NCBI GenBank assembly: GCA_030631415.1
Contig: DAOVLE010000154.1
Coordinates: forward strand, 1-12,710
Direction: 5' to 3'
Origin: JAAEQG01 sp023133475
GTDB taxonomy: Bacteria > Planctomycetota > Phycisphaerae > UBA1845
Length of the DNA: 12,710 nucleotides
The first letter of the stretch is position 1, and each line of letters begins with the position of its first letter. This document shows positions 1-6,642 of the stretch, piece after piece. The translations under genes were made by a program, and so were the position numbers. The notes beneath the pieces are model-generated. The model was not told the DNA's origin. It searched no databases and was given only the letters and a program-made list of their open reading frames with translations.

Positions 1-48
1 GGTGGGCCACCCACCCTGATAGCTGAAAGCTGAAAGCTGATAGCTTTT
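1..48. repeat. Truncated palindromic repeat plus AGCTGAA heptamer array
   Basis: The first 14 bases (GGTGGGCCACCCAC) are identical to 4952-4965, where they form the right half of a longer palindromic element, so the window probably starts inside another copy. Bases 21-45 are about 3.5 units of AGCTGAA with a 7-bp period. The end (AAAGCT GAT AGCTTTT) could fold into a small stem-loop; whether it terminates an upstream gene cannot be judged. Confidence 0.6.
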
Positions 49-98
49 CCCCCTCTTGGACAATTCCAGAGCGTGTAAATAGTTACCGATGATCGAAT

Positions 99-106
99 AG
101 GAGGTG
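99..106 (+). promoter_or_regulatory. Strong Shine-Dalgarno sequence for the mini-ORF
   Basis: AGGAGGTG is a near-perfect complement to the 16S rRNA 3' end. It lies 5 nt before the GTG at 110, but more than 40 nt before the GTG at 148 that starts the large gene. It therefore drives the short reading frame at 110-151, not the large gene directly. Confidence 0.7.
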
Positions 107-109
107 TTT

Positions 110-151
110 GTGGATCAGGACTGGATTTATAGGGTACGCGAGTCACGGTGA
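110..151 (+). CDS. 13-codon leader mini-ORF overlapping the next start
   Basis: GTG at 110 opens a 13-codon frame (peptide MDQDWIYRVRESR) that stops with TGA at 149-151. The stop overlaps the GTG start of the PaaK-like gene at 148 (GTGA overlap). The ideal ribosome binding site at 99-104 with 5-nt spacing supports translation of this frame. The large gene has only weak purine-rich sequence before its own start, so coupled re-initiation is plausible. The peptide resembles nothing known to me. Alternatives are a chance frame, or the original N-terminus of the large gene separated by a frameshift; the latter is less likely because the large gene already has a family-like N-terminus. Confidence 0.45.
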   Translation: MDQDWIYRVRESR

Positions 152-1515
152 ATTCGTTTTTCGTTCGCTATCTGCTCTCGCCGCTCCACGAGCGTATCAT
201 GGGGCGCAGAACCTTCCGCTACTGGGGTGAGTTGAATCGCCGGCAGTGGTGGGAGCCGGCGAAACTTCGCGCGCTGCAGGCAGACAAGCTTCGCAGCCTG
301 TGGTCGGCAGCCTGGCGGCATTGCCCGTACTATCGCGAGACTTTCAAGGCTTGCGGGGCAGACCCCCAAAAGGATGACCCCTTCGCCATACTGGCATCCC
401 TGCCGCTGCTGAATAAAGCCACCATCCGGGCCAACCGCGAGCAACTGACCAACCGCCGGGTTGCCGGTGGGGTATACTCGTCCACCACCGGCGGATCGAC
501 GGGCGAGACGCTGGTGTTTCACTACGGCCGTCGCCGGATCGGGTGCGACAAAGCCGCCCGCATGCATACTCACCAATGGTTTGGGGTGCTACCGGGCGAG
601 CGTGAGGTTTATCTGTGGGGGGCTCCGGCGGAAATTCGCAAGCAGGAACGCCTGCGAATGTGGCGAGATCGGCTGACCAACGAACTACTGCTTAGTGCCT
701 TTGATCTATCACCCCCGGTGATGCGGGATTATCTGGACCGCATCGAGCGGTTCGCGCCAGTGTCCATCTTCGGGTATCCCAGCAGCATAACCTTACTGTG
801 CGAGTTCGGGCGTTCGATCTCACGGATCGTGCGCCCCGCGGGCCTGCGTGCGGTTTTCGTCAGCGGCGAGGTGTTCGATGCCGGCCAACGCAAGACCATT
901 TCGGATTATTTCCAGGTGCCGGTAGCCAATGGGTACGGCTGTCGTGAAGCCGGGTTCCTTTCCCATGAATGCCCCGCCGGCAGCATGCACATTATGTCCG
1001 AGAACGTGGTGATGGAGGTCGTCGGCCCGGACGGCACCCCTCTGCCGGTCGGCGAACCGGGCGAGATCGTGGTGACGCATCTGGACACCTACGCCATGCC
1101 AATGATCCGCTATCGAACCGAGGACATGGGCCGACTGTTGCCGGGAACCTGTTCGTGCGGGCGCGGACTACCGCTCATGGACGTGGTGGCGGGGCGGCGG
1201 ACGGACCATCTGGTGGCCACCGATGGGACGTTGAAGCATGCCCTGTCGCTTATCTACGTGTTGCGCGAGTTGGAGAGCGTTCAACGGTTTCACATTCGCC
1301 AAGGCCCTCGACGCGACATTGACATTTACGTCGTTCCTCAAAAGCGCTTTAACGAGCATGATCGGCGGCGGATCGAATCCGGGGTGCGGAGGCAGTTGGG
1401 GCAAAACATTGAGATGCGCATCCGGCTGGTGGACCGGATCGAAACCCAGGCTTCTGGAAAGTATCGCTACGTCACCTCCGAAGCGGTTGAGAGTGCCCGG
1501 GGCGGCTGCGATTAG
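148..1515 (+). CDS. PaaK/CapK-like adenylate-forming enzyme (phenylacetate-CoA ligase family)
   Basis: A 455-residue protein of the ANL (acyl/aryl-CoA synthetase) superfamily, PaaK/CapK branch. Members activate a carboxylate with ATP to an acyl-adenylate, usually in the cytoplasm; many CapK-type members lie in capsule or exopolysaccharide clusters with unknown acceptors. Visible motifs are the P-loop-like TTGGSTGE at 113-120, NGYGCREAGF at 261-270 (adenine/substrate region), MIRYRTEDMG at 319-328 with the Asp and Arg typical of the ribose-binding motif, a cysteine pair CSCGRG at 336-341, and ASGKYRYV at 435-442, whose K438 fits the mobile C-terminal lysine. The N-terminal stretch RYLLSPLHERIMGR is typical of the family, supporting the GTG at 148; an in-frame stop at 130 rules out a start further upstream. 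Length is normal for the family. The substrate cannot be told from sequence, and true phenylacetate degradation is unlikely since no paa genes are near. Confidence 0.88.
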   Translation: MNSFFVRYLLSPLHERIMGRRTFRYWGELNRRQWWEPAKLRALQADKLRSLWSAAWRHCPYYRETFKACGADPQKDDPFAILASLPLLNKATIRANREQLTNRRVAGGVYSSTTGGSTGETLVFHYGRRRIGCDKAARMHTHQWFGVLPGEREVYLWGAPAEIRKQERLRMWRDRLTNELLLSAFDLSPPVMRDYLDRIERFAPVSIFGYPSSITLLCEFGRSISRIVRPAGLRAVFVSGEVFDAGQRKTISDYFQVPVANGYGCREAGFLSHECPAGSMHIMSENVVMEVVGPDGTPLPVGEPGEIVVTHLDTYAMPMIRYRTEDMGRLLPGTCSCGRGLPLMDVVAGRRTDHLVATDGTLKHALSLIYVLRELESVQRFHIRQGPRRDIDIYVVPQKRFNEHDRRRIESGVRRQLGQNIEMRIRLVDRIETQASGKYRYVTSEAVESARGGCD

Positions 1516-1524
1516 CCCGGATAA

Positions 1525-1539
1525 TTCACCGCGGGTGAA
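1525..1539 (+). other. Small palindrome after the PaaK-like gene
   Basis: TTCACC-GCG-GGTGAA is a perfect 6-bp stem with a 3-nt loop, starting 10 nt after the stop codon. No T-run follows, so it is not a convincing terminator. ATTCACCGCGG recurs at 6416-6426, which suggests a fragment of a dispersed repeat. Confidence 0.4.
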
Positions 1540-1551
1540 AAGGCAAGAGAT

Positions 1552-1572
1552 GTAGGGCGGGTTCCACCCGCC
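1552..1572 (+). repeat. Palindromic dispersed repeat, family A
   Basis: One of four identical + strand 21-bp copies (core TAGGGCGGGTTCCACCCG) in this window; others are at 4782, 8361 and 10969, with an inverted one-mismatch copy at 11005. GGCGGGT and ACCCGCC can pair around a short centre. Every copy is intergenic. Confidence 0.85.
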
Positions 1573-1577
1573 GAACC

Positions 1578-1611
1578 GAGGCAAGAGGCAAGAGGCAACG
1601 AGGCAACGAGG
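1578..1611 (+). repeat. GAGGCAA heptamer array
   Basis: Units GAGGCAA, GAGGCAA, GAGGCAAC, GAGGCAAC, GAGG follow one another directly. The same units occur inverted at 4986-5020, and single copies next to family A-like sequence occur at 1541 and 6371. Confidence 0.8.
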
Positions 1612-1615
1612 TGGC

Positions 1616-1670
1616 TTCTTCTGAGCCCCCCCTCTGGGGGTTCTCAGAAGAATTTGAGTATATTTTTTTA
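1616..1670 (+). terminator. Probable intrinsic terminator
   Basis: Arms TTCTTCTGAG (1616-1625) and CTCAGAAGAA (1643-1652) are perfect complements, and CCCCC/GGGGG continues the stem above a 2-nt internal mismatch, with a TCT loop. TTTGAGTATATTTTTTTA follows directly. It would end transcripts of the PaaK-like gene and separate them from the zinc-ribbon gene. The T-run is interrupted, so efficiency is uncertain. Confidence 0.6.
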
Positions 1671-1672
1671 TC

Positions 1673-1699
1673 AATCTGCGTAATCTGTGTAATCTGCGG
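1673..1699 (+). repeat. Three-unit 9-bp tandem array (AATCTGCGT)
   Basis: AATCTGCGT, AATCTGTGT, AATCTGCGG occur in direct succession with a 9-bp period. It is intergenic, between the terminator-like hairpin and the zinc-ribbon gene. This is the only array seen in the window whose period is not about 7. Confidence 0.65.
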
Positions 1700-1742
1700 A
1701 TTTTTTCCCTTGTCCCCTTTGGTTGCAGCCAGAGGTCATTGA

Positions 1743-2135
1743 ATGACGCAATCGCACACTCCAATGTCATTTCCAGCGACATCTGTTGCCGAGCCGACGG
1801 TGCGAGAAGTGTTTCATCTGGTTTGCGGCGGCTGCGGTGGGGATGTGGTGGTGGATCGCGGCTCGTTGTCCCACCACGTGCAATGCCCGCACTGTTCACA
1901 GCAGGTTAAGGTGCTACGCTTAACTTCATTTGTGTGTGAGCATTGCGGTGCGAGCGGCAATGCCGATCTTACCGGCGGCTCCAGGGTGGTTATCTGCGAG
2001 GAGTGCAACCGCCCACACGCGTTGGCGGTGGTCACCGCACCTGTGGTTCACAGCCATCGGCACCATCGGCATCATCACCACGCCGGCCGCCTGCCACACA
2101 GCGACGTTGGGGCACAGCGCGTGGCATTAACCTGA
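1743..2135 (+). CDS. Small double zinc-ribbon, His-rich protein (probable frameshift at the 3' end)
   Basis: A 130-residue protein with four CxxC pairs at residues 28/31, 48/51, 65/68 and 85/88. They form two zinc ribbons, each with exactly 16 residues between its pairs. A His-rich segment (HSHRHHRHHHH) at 103-113 follows, possibly metal-binding or a flexible linker. A ribosome binding site AGAGGT lies 6 nt before the ATG. The reading frame ends with a non-descript tail, but an adjacent frame continues with a clean transmembrane helix (2123-2197). The intact protein is therefore probably a C-terminally membrane-anchored zinc-ribbon protein of about 150 residues, broken here by a one-base loss or joined by recoding. 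No named family is recognised. It lies about 120 bp before the glycosyltransferase gene on the same strand and may be co-transcribed. Confidence 0.7.
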   Translation: MTQSHTPMSFPATSVAEPTVREVFHLVCGGCGGDVVVDRGSLSHHVQCPHCSQQVKVLRLTSFVCEHCGASGNADLTGGSRVVICEECNRPHALAVVTAPVVHSHRHHRHHHHAGRLPHSDVGAQRVALT

Positions 2136-2197
2136 TCGTGATCAGTGCGATGGCATTACTCAGCATCCTGGCTATGTTGTGGCTGGCGTTCTCCTGA
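2123..2197 (+). other. Out-of-frame transmembrane tail of the zinc-ribbon protein
   Basis: In the frame one base back from the zinc-ribbon frame, this stretch reads GINLIVISAMALLSILAMLW, then LAFS and TGA at 2195-2197: an almost ideal membrane helix ending at once in a stop. It has no start codon with a ribosome binding site of its own. An extra base (for instance in the GGGG run at 2109-2112) or a -1 frameshift would fuse it to the zinc-ribbon protein. No canonical slippery heptamer was found, so an indel or sequencing error is favoured over programmed recoding. Confidence 0.55.
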
Positions 2198-2254
2198 TTA
2201 CCGCGAGGTACGGGTTGATTCTGGTGATTGGTCGGGAATGGAGAAGGGACACGC

Positions 2255-3925
2255 ATGTCCACATCTGTCTTTTCTTCTGAGCGAGATGGCCCGCACGGTG
2301 GGCCCTGCCCGACGGGGAGGCTGGATCACGGCAAAGGGCAAGGCAAGGTGAACCCTGGGGTGATACTTGTCGTCCTGATCGCCGCTCTGGCATGTTATCG
2401 CTTTTCGCTGATCGGCTCGGGGCACTTCTTTCACCCTGACGAGTGGGCTTACAATTGCGCCGAGCCGTTTGTCGATCATCTATTGGCCGGCGAGTACTTC
2501 TTCGGCATGATAGAGCCGTTCAAGCCTACAGGCCGACCGGGGTTTGTGATGGTCGGTGCGCTGCCGGTGGCGATGCAGTGGGCAGTGGCAGCTTTGGCTG
2601 ACGTGGCTGGGGGCACCTTGCCGTACTACGACGCGGTTTCGGCGTTTAACGTTCTGGTTACCCTGGGGATCGCCTGGTGCCTTTACGCTCTGGGGCGTAT
2701 CTGGCTGGGTTCGCCCTGGTACGCTTTGTTGTTGGTTGCCGTTCACGGCTTGCTGGTCAATTCCAATGTTTGGATTCGGCACATGGTTCCGTACCACGAG
2801 GCCTTGTTGATGGGGCTGGTGGCGTTGTGCATCGTGTCGCGCGTGCCGCACTCGTGCCGAGGGGCGATCTACCGTGGTTTTGCCGGCGGCTTGCTCGCCG
2901 GCCTGACTTTCGCGACCTATCCGGGTTTCTTCGCGATGGTGATATTGAACGGTGTGGTTTTGCTGACAGTCGCCCGGCATCGTCGCGTCGCCGCGGCGTC
3001 TTATGCCATCGGCTCGGCGGCGGTGATCGGCGGATTTGAACTGTTGGCCCGGTCGGTGGGCACCTCGTACTTACAGAACGTTCAGAATGGGCAGGAGAGG
3101 ATGCAGCGGTGGGCTCTCAATAACATGAAGGGCGATTCCGCGGATGAAGGCTACATGTTCCTGTGGCGATACATGCGCGATGTGGAAGGTGTCATTGGGG
3201 TTGTTTTGCCGGCTTTGTTTGTTTGTGCCGTGGCACTGCTTCTGTGGCGTCGCCGAGCAAATGTTCATCCTACGGTGCGTGCGACCCTTGCCGCCGCCAT
3301 TGGATGTTTTCTACTCCATGTCATCGCAGCGGTGTTCATGCAAAGAATCGTGTTCTATGGGCGATTCCTGATGCTGTACCTTCCTTTTGTGGTGTGCGGG
3401 GCGGTTTTGGCGCTCAAGCATATTCCGGTCCCTGCGCTGCGGCGGGTTGGGGTTTGCGGCGTGCTCCTGGCATCAGCCGGTTCGTTCGCACATTTCGCTC
3501 GGGATTATGCTTTAGTGGTGTATCCACCGGATTTCCTGAACGAGATCATTGTCAACAAAGGGCTGAACGTGTCACGCCCTGAAGTGCTGCTTGGGGGCAA
3601 CCCGGATTTCGCCATGGTGACGGACGGGCTCCCCGATGGTTTGCTCCCGTGGATTGTCTCTCACGAAACCGCCCGCGCCGGCAAGGCACGATTCATCGGC
3701 GTGAACTTCTCGGTCAGAAACAGCCCCGAGCACTATGAGCCGTTCGCCCCGCCCCGTGGATATCGGTTGGTGGCTCAGCGACTCCATCCGACGGCCTACG
3801 CCTGGGCGGGCTACGAAGGTTTTGGGCCACAAGTGCGTAAGCATCTGCTCAAACACCGCCATACCGTCCGCCTCTACGAACGGGCTACCGTGACCAGCGG
3901 TTCAGTTTACGCTGAAAAGGAATGA
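2255..3925 (+). CDS. Integral membrane GT-C / GT39-like glycosyltransferase
   Basis: A 556-residue polytopic membrane protein. It has about ten hydrophobic segments between residues 34 and 412 and a soluble C-terminal part of about 140 residues. Just after the first helix comes HFFHPDEWAYN with an Asp-Glu pair (D62, E63), the first-loop acidic motif typical of GT-C enzymes such as the dolichyl-phosphate mannosyltransferase/ArnT (GT39) group. These transfer a sugar from a polyprenyl-phosphate donor to a lipid, glycan or protein on the outer face of the cytoplasmic membrane. The ATG at 2255 is chosen because GAGAAGGGA lies just before it; a TTG at 2228 would add nine residues without support, and the GTG at 2348 would start closer to the first helix. 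Donor and acceptor cannot be inferred. It runs 57 bp after the zinc-ribbon remnant and overlaps the convergent DUF547 gene by 41 bp. Confidence 0.72.
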   Translation: MSTSVFSSERDGPHGGPCPTGRLDHGKGQGKVNPGVILVVLIAALACYRFSLIGSGHFFHPDEWAYNCAEPFVDHLLAGEYFFGMIEPFKPTGRPGFVMVGALPVAMQWAVAALADVAGGTLPYYDAVSAFNVLVTLGIAWCLYALGRIWLGSPWYALLLVAVHGLLVNSNVWIRHMVPYHEALLMGLVALCIVSRVPHSCRGAIYRGFAGGLLAGLTFATYPGFFAMVILNGVVLLTVARHRRVAAASYAIGSAAVIGGFELLARSVGTSYLQNVQNGQERMQRWALNNMKGDSADEGYMFLWRYMRDVEGVIGVVLPALFVCAVALLLWRRRANVHPTVRATLAAAIGCFLLHVIAAVFMQRIVFYGRFLMLYLPFVVCGAVLALKHIPVPALRRVGVCGVLLASAGSFAHFARDYALVVYPPDFLNEIIVNKGLNVSRPEVLLGGNPDFAMVTDGLPDGLLPWIVSHETARAGKARFIGVNFSVRNSPEHYEPFAPPRGYRLVAQRLHPTAYAWAGYEGFGPQVRKHLLKHRHTVRLYERATVTSGSVYAEKE

Positions 3926-4763
3926 TGCCCTCCCGATACCCGACAGCAGTGTTAAGCCACTCGCGCCGCACGCCGTCAGCCATCTGTAGCAGAACGTTAA
4001 GCAGTGTCGCACAACTCACCCCGGTCAGCTTGCGGTAGTGCGTCAGAAAGTCCTCGCGGCGCTGCGAGACAGGCAATCCAATGAGCAACCGCTGCCTCTG
4101 ATGATCAATCCGCACCATCTGCGGCAACTCCATGGCACGGTGAGCCAAGCGCTCAAGGTGCTGCGACAAGGTGTCAGGCCGGAACGGCTGATCCGACAAT
4201 GGTGGACACCCCATTGCCGCACCACACAGCGCAAACTCAACCCGCGCATCCAAATCACCGGCAGCCCGGGCGGCAGCTCGCAAATCGTGGAGCGTGACAA
4301 GCCGACCATCCACACGCAAACGGTAACGGTAATCGAGTGATAGTTTGCCGGTTGCATACATCGTCTCGGGGGCCTTCTCGTGCAATACCGCTCGCAGCAC
4401 CCCGGCGTTGTACGCATTGATGTAATAGGCCAGGCGGAACTGGGAATCCTTGAAGAATTCCGGTGTGGATTCCGGGCCGACTTGGGCGATCAGTTGCAGG
4501 TAACGGGTAAGCGGCTCGTCGTGGCTGGCCAGATGGTCATAGTCCACCAGTTCAGACCGGACGTTCTCTCGCAATACAGTTGCCCAGTTGCGATCGTCAA
4601 AGAACTCCGGGGTTTCCGTCGAAACCGGGACGGGTTCAAAAAGGTCGATCGTGGCTGGTGCACAGCCGCACAGGGCAACTGTAAGCAGTGTAATCACCGC
4701 CCCGCGCCGGCACCGCCGGCACCGCCAGCACGCATCGCTCATAGCGTCTTTGCAAAGTAGCAT
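3885..4763 (-). CDS. DUF547 domain lipoprotein
   Basis: About 292 residues in the chosen frame. An Arg-rich n-region is followed by the hydrophobic stretch AVITLLTVALCGC, whose last Cys (about residue 34) fits a lipobox, so the product is probably a lipid-anchored envelope protein. The rest matches DUF547: VDYDHLASH near the start, AYYINAYNAG at 112-121, FALCGAAMGCPPL at 177-189, and a terminal segment like the family's closing motif. The biochemical role of DUF547 is not established; the conserved Asn, His and Cys suggest a catalytic or binding site. Neither the ATG at 4763 nor the one at 4742 (7 codons later) has a strong ribosome binding site; both leave the signal peptide intact. The reading frame is open further upstream, but there it translates family A and GTCCAAA repeats, so it is not counted as coding. 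Confidence 0.82.
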   Translation of the reverse strand: MLLCKDAMSDACWRCRRCRRGAVITLLTVALCGCAPATIDLFEPVPVSTETPEFFDDRNWATVLRENVRSELVDYDHLASHDEPLTRYLQLIAQVGPESTPEFFKDSQFRLAYYINAYNAGVLRAVLHEKAPETMYATGKLSLDYRYRLRVDGRLVTLHDLRAAARAAGDLDARVEFALCGAAMGCPPLSDQPFRPDTLSQHLERLAHRAMELPQMVRIDHQRQRLLIGLPVSQRREDFLTHYRKLTGVSCATLLNVLLQMADGVRREWLNTAVGYREGIIPFQRKLNRWSR

Positions 4764-4781
4764 CAACTCATCGCCAAGGTT

Positions 4782-4802
4782 GTAGGGCGGGTTCCACCCG
4801 CC
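4782..4802 (+). repeat. Palindromic dispersed repeat, family A
   Basis: Exact copy of the 21-bp family A element, 18 bp upstream of the DUF547 start. It opens a 240-bp stretch made almost wholly of different repeats. Confidence 0.85.
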
Positions 4803-4814
4803 TTTGTCGCTAAA

Positions 4815-4845
4815 GTCCAAGGTCCAAAGTCCAAAGTCCAAAGTC
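4815..4845 (+). repeat. GTCCAAA heptamer array
   Basis: GTCCAAG followed by three GTCCAAA units and GTC, with an exact 7-bp period. A degenerate related stretch occurs inside the nested palindrome at 8443-8495. Confidence 0.8.
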
Positions 4846-4850
4846 GGTGG

Positions 4851-4869
4851 CACCGGCGTCCCGCCGGTG
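4851..4869. repeat. Palindromic element CACCGGC-GTCCC-GCCGGTG
   Basis: A perfect 7-bp stem with a 5-nt loop. It follows the GTCCAAA array after only 5 bases. Only one copy is present in the window; it resembles other intergenic palindromes here, but its family status is inferred. Confidence 0.55.
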
Positions 4870-4935
4870 GAAAATGCGAAGAGATTGTCGAAAAAGCCTG
4901 TAGCGCTGGGGTAAAATCGTGCCAAGCATTCGCGT

Positions 4936-4965
4936 CCCCCACCGCTAAAGCGGTGGGCCACCCAC
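4936..4965. repeat. Palindromic element CCACCGCT-AA-AGCGGTGG
   Basis: A perfect 8-bp stem with a 2-nt loop at 4939-4956, followed by GCCACCCAC. Its right part is identical to the first 14 bases of the window. It lies downstream of the DUF1015 gene and could fold in that transcript, but no T-run follows on that strand. Confidence 0.65.
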
Positions 4966-4978
4966 TTTACTGCCTTGT

Positions 4979-5020
4979 TGCCTCGTTGCCTTTTGCCTCT
5001 TGCCTCTTGCCTCTTGCCTT
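4979..5020 (-). repeat. Inverted GAGGCAA heptamer array
   Basis: On the + strand this reads TTGCCTC G TTGCCTT, then TTGCCTC three times and TTGCCTT. This is the reverse complement of the GAGGCAA array at 1578-1611. It ends 4 bp before the DUF1015 stop codon. Confidence 0.8.
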
Positions 5021-5024
5021 CCTC

Positions 5025-6272
5025 TCACGACAACGGATTTATGGTGAACCCGGTGGCAAGCTTCGGATAGAAGTAGGTGCTCTTTTGGGGCATTAGATCA
5101 CCGGCTTCACTGACCGCCCGCAGGTGGGGCATGGGGGTGGCTTTGACCAGCAAACCAATCCCGTTGTGCTGTCTGGCGATCGACTCGGTTTGTTCCCGCG
5201 ATTTGGCATATTCGATCGAGTATCCCGAGCCGAACTTCTTAGCCAGCAACTCGTCGATCAGGTAGCGATGCAGATAGGCATAGTCCAAGGCTTTCCAGGC
5301 ATCGCTTTTGCCCTCCGCCAATTGGCTGAGCACCTGACGTTTGGTGTACTTGAGCGGCAGGGTTTGGCTGCTATTACCCTCGTAGAGCACCACGTCCGCC
5401 TCAGACTCGGTGCATGCTGTCGTCCCCTCCGCCCAAACCGCCTTCAGCGTTTCCAGGGTCAGCCCTTCGCCCACCAGCGCCCGATAATACGGAATAATCA
5501 GGCTGCCCGGATCGTCCATGCTCCCCAACACCATCATCACAAAGTTGGCTGGATGCTGCGGGTCCAGCGTCCCGCCGGATTGCTCTGCCACGTAATCGCG
5601 ATAGTTAAGCGCCGTTCCGTAGCGATGATGCCCGTCGGCGATGAAGACCCGCTTGTCCGCCAGAACTGCACAGACCCGCTCAATAATCTCCGGGTCGGTG
5701 ACGATCCAGACGCGGTTCTCGACCTCTTTGAGGGTGGCGTGCATGTTTGGCTTTTTCGCCACCGTGCTCTCAAAGGCCTGCCCCACGGCGTCCTGTGGGT
5801 CGGTATAGAGGCCGAACACCGGCGAGAGATTGCACGCCGTGGTTTTCATCAAAGCCAGGCGATCCTCTTTCGGCCCGCCGAAGGTCTCCTCGTGCGGCAG
5901 CACCACGCCCTCGGAGAACGGCACCAACCGCAACCGTGCGATGAATTTACGGCGAGTGTAAGCCCTGCCGGCCTGCTCGAACACTTGGTGGTAAACATAC
6001 AAAGCCGGTTCTGCCTCACGCACCAGCGTCCCGTCGTCGAGCCAGGCTTGCAACGTGCGGGCAGAGCGTTCGTAGACCTCCTGGGGGCCTAACGACTTGG
6101 GCGGAATGTGTGGAAGGTCGATGGCAACGATATTTCGATCGCTCTTGGCCAGCAACTCATCTTTTTCTGTCTGGTCCAGCACGTCATACGGCGGGGCGAT
6201 TCGCGCCGAAAGGTCGCCACCTACGGCGTTATAGTCATATCGAATAGCTTCAAAAGGTCTGATCTCAGCCAT
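5025..6272 (-). CDS. DUF1015 family protein
   Basis: A 415-residue protein with the hallmarks of DUF1015 (COG4198). MAEIRPFEAIRY is the usual N-terminus, followed by RIAPPYDVL at 24-32, LPHEETF at 125-131 and FIADGHHRYGTAL at 210-222. It is probably a soluble cytoplasmic protein; the conserved His/Asp/Glu residues suggest a ligand or metal site, but the function is unproven. In other bacteria the gene often sits by serine-biosynthesis genes (general knowledge), which are absent here. The ATG at 6272 is chosen because GGGAG lies 7 nt before it and the family N-terminus starts there. The frame stays open to 6617, but the upstream part translates repeat DNA. Length is normal. It is separated from its neighbours by repeat-filled gaps and is probably monocistronic. 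Confidence 0.9.
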   Translation of the reverse strand: MAEIRPFEAIRYDYNAVGGDLSARIAPPYDVLDQTEKDELLAKSDRNIVAIDLPHIPPKSLGPQEVYERSARTLQAWLDDGTLVREAEPALYVYHQVFEQAGRAYTRRKFIARLRLVPFSEGVVLPHEETFGGPKEDRLALMKTTACNLSPVFGLYTDPQDAVGQAFESTVAKKPNMHATLKEVENRVWIVTDPEIIERVCAVLADKRVFIADGHHRYGTALNYRDYVAEQSGGTLDPQHPANFVMMVLGSMDDPGSLIIPYYRALVGEGLTLETLKAVWAEGTTACTESEADVVLYEGNSSQTLPLKYTKRQVLSQLAEGKSDAWKALDYAYLHRYLIDELLAKKFGSGYSIEYAKSREQTESIARQHNGIGLLVKATPMPHLRAVSEAGDLMPQKSTYFYPKLATGFTINPLS

Positions 6273-6325
6273 GCTCGGGCTCCCAAAAACGTTAAGCAAA
6301 CCACGCCAGACACTGCAGCGCACAA

Positions 6326-6354
6326 GGTATAGCGTGCGCACGCACCGCACGCAA
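6326..6354 (-). promoter_or_regulatory. Weak candidate promoter for the DUF1015 gene
   Basis: On the minus strand TTGCGT (-35-like, 6349-6354) and TATACC (-10-like, 6326-6331) are 17 bp apart, about 55 bp upstream of the ATG. Each box matches consensus only partly, so this could be chance. Confidence 0.25.
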
Positions 6355-6434
6355 CCCGCCGATGCAACAAGAGGCAAGAGATGGAGGGTGGGTATCACCC
6401 AGGGCAATCGCATCTGATTCACCGCGGAGCACGC

Positions 6435-6486
6435 AAAGAATGGAGAATGGAGAAAATGGAAAATGGAAAATGAAAAATGGAAAATG
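6435..6486 (+). repeat. GAAAATG heptamer array, left arm of a 35-bp inverted repeat
   Basis: GGAGAATGGAGAA runs into five clean 7-bp units (6452-6486: GAAAATG three times, AAAAATG, GAAAATG). Bases 6452-6486 are the perfect reverse complement of 6643-6677. Together with the GAGGCAAGAG and boilerplate-like sequence at 6365-6426, this fills the gap between the DUF1015 gene and its upstream neighbour. Confidence 0.85.
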
Positions 6487-6567
6487 GGGAGGGACATTGT
6501 CGTTGGGTGCACTCCCTTCTTCTCTGCGCTCATGAATAATCCAGGTTTAGCGGCGACCCGAAGGGGA

Positions 6568-6588
6568 GCGCGAAGCGCGAAGCGCGAA
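6568..6588 (+). repeat. GCGCGAA heptamer array
   Basis: Three exact GCGCGAA units, followed directly by GAATGGAGAATGG, which resembles the start of the 6435 array. It lies between the two arms of the 35-bp inverted repeat. Confidence 0.75.
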
Positions 6589-6642
6589 GAATGGAGAATG
6601 GGGAAAATGAGGAACAAAGCACTGTAAACGTCGCCCCGTCAG

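Noticed and set aside
1168..1899. 243-codon minus-strand frame over the PaaK-like 3' end, the gap and the zinc-ribbon gene
   Set aside because: It crosses family A and heptamer repeats and runs antisense to two supported genes, with no domain.
2100..2125. Programmed -1 frameshift site in the zinc-ribbon gene
   Set aside because: No X XXY YYZ heptamer in the correct frame and no obvious downstream pseudoknot; an indel is simpler.
2480..2980. 166-codon minus-strand frame within the glycosyltransferase gene
   Set aside because: Gln/His/Arg-rich, typical of the antisense of a hydrophobic membrane protein.
4815..5020. Possible CRISPR array
   Set aside because: The repeats are 7-bp units without spacers, mixed with unrelated palindromes; no 25-40 bp repeats with unique spacers and no cas genes.
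5124..6092. 322-codon + strand frame opposite the DUF1015 gene
   Set aside because: The minus strand encodes clear DUF1015 motifs over the whole stretch; the + frame shows no domain and is rich in His/Arg/Gln, as expected for a shadow.
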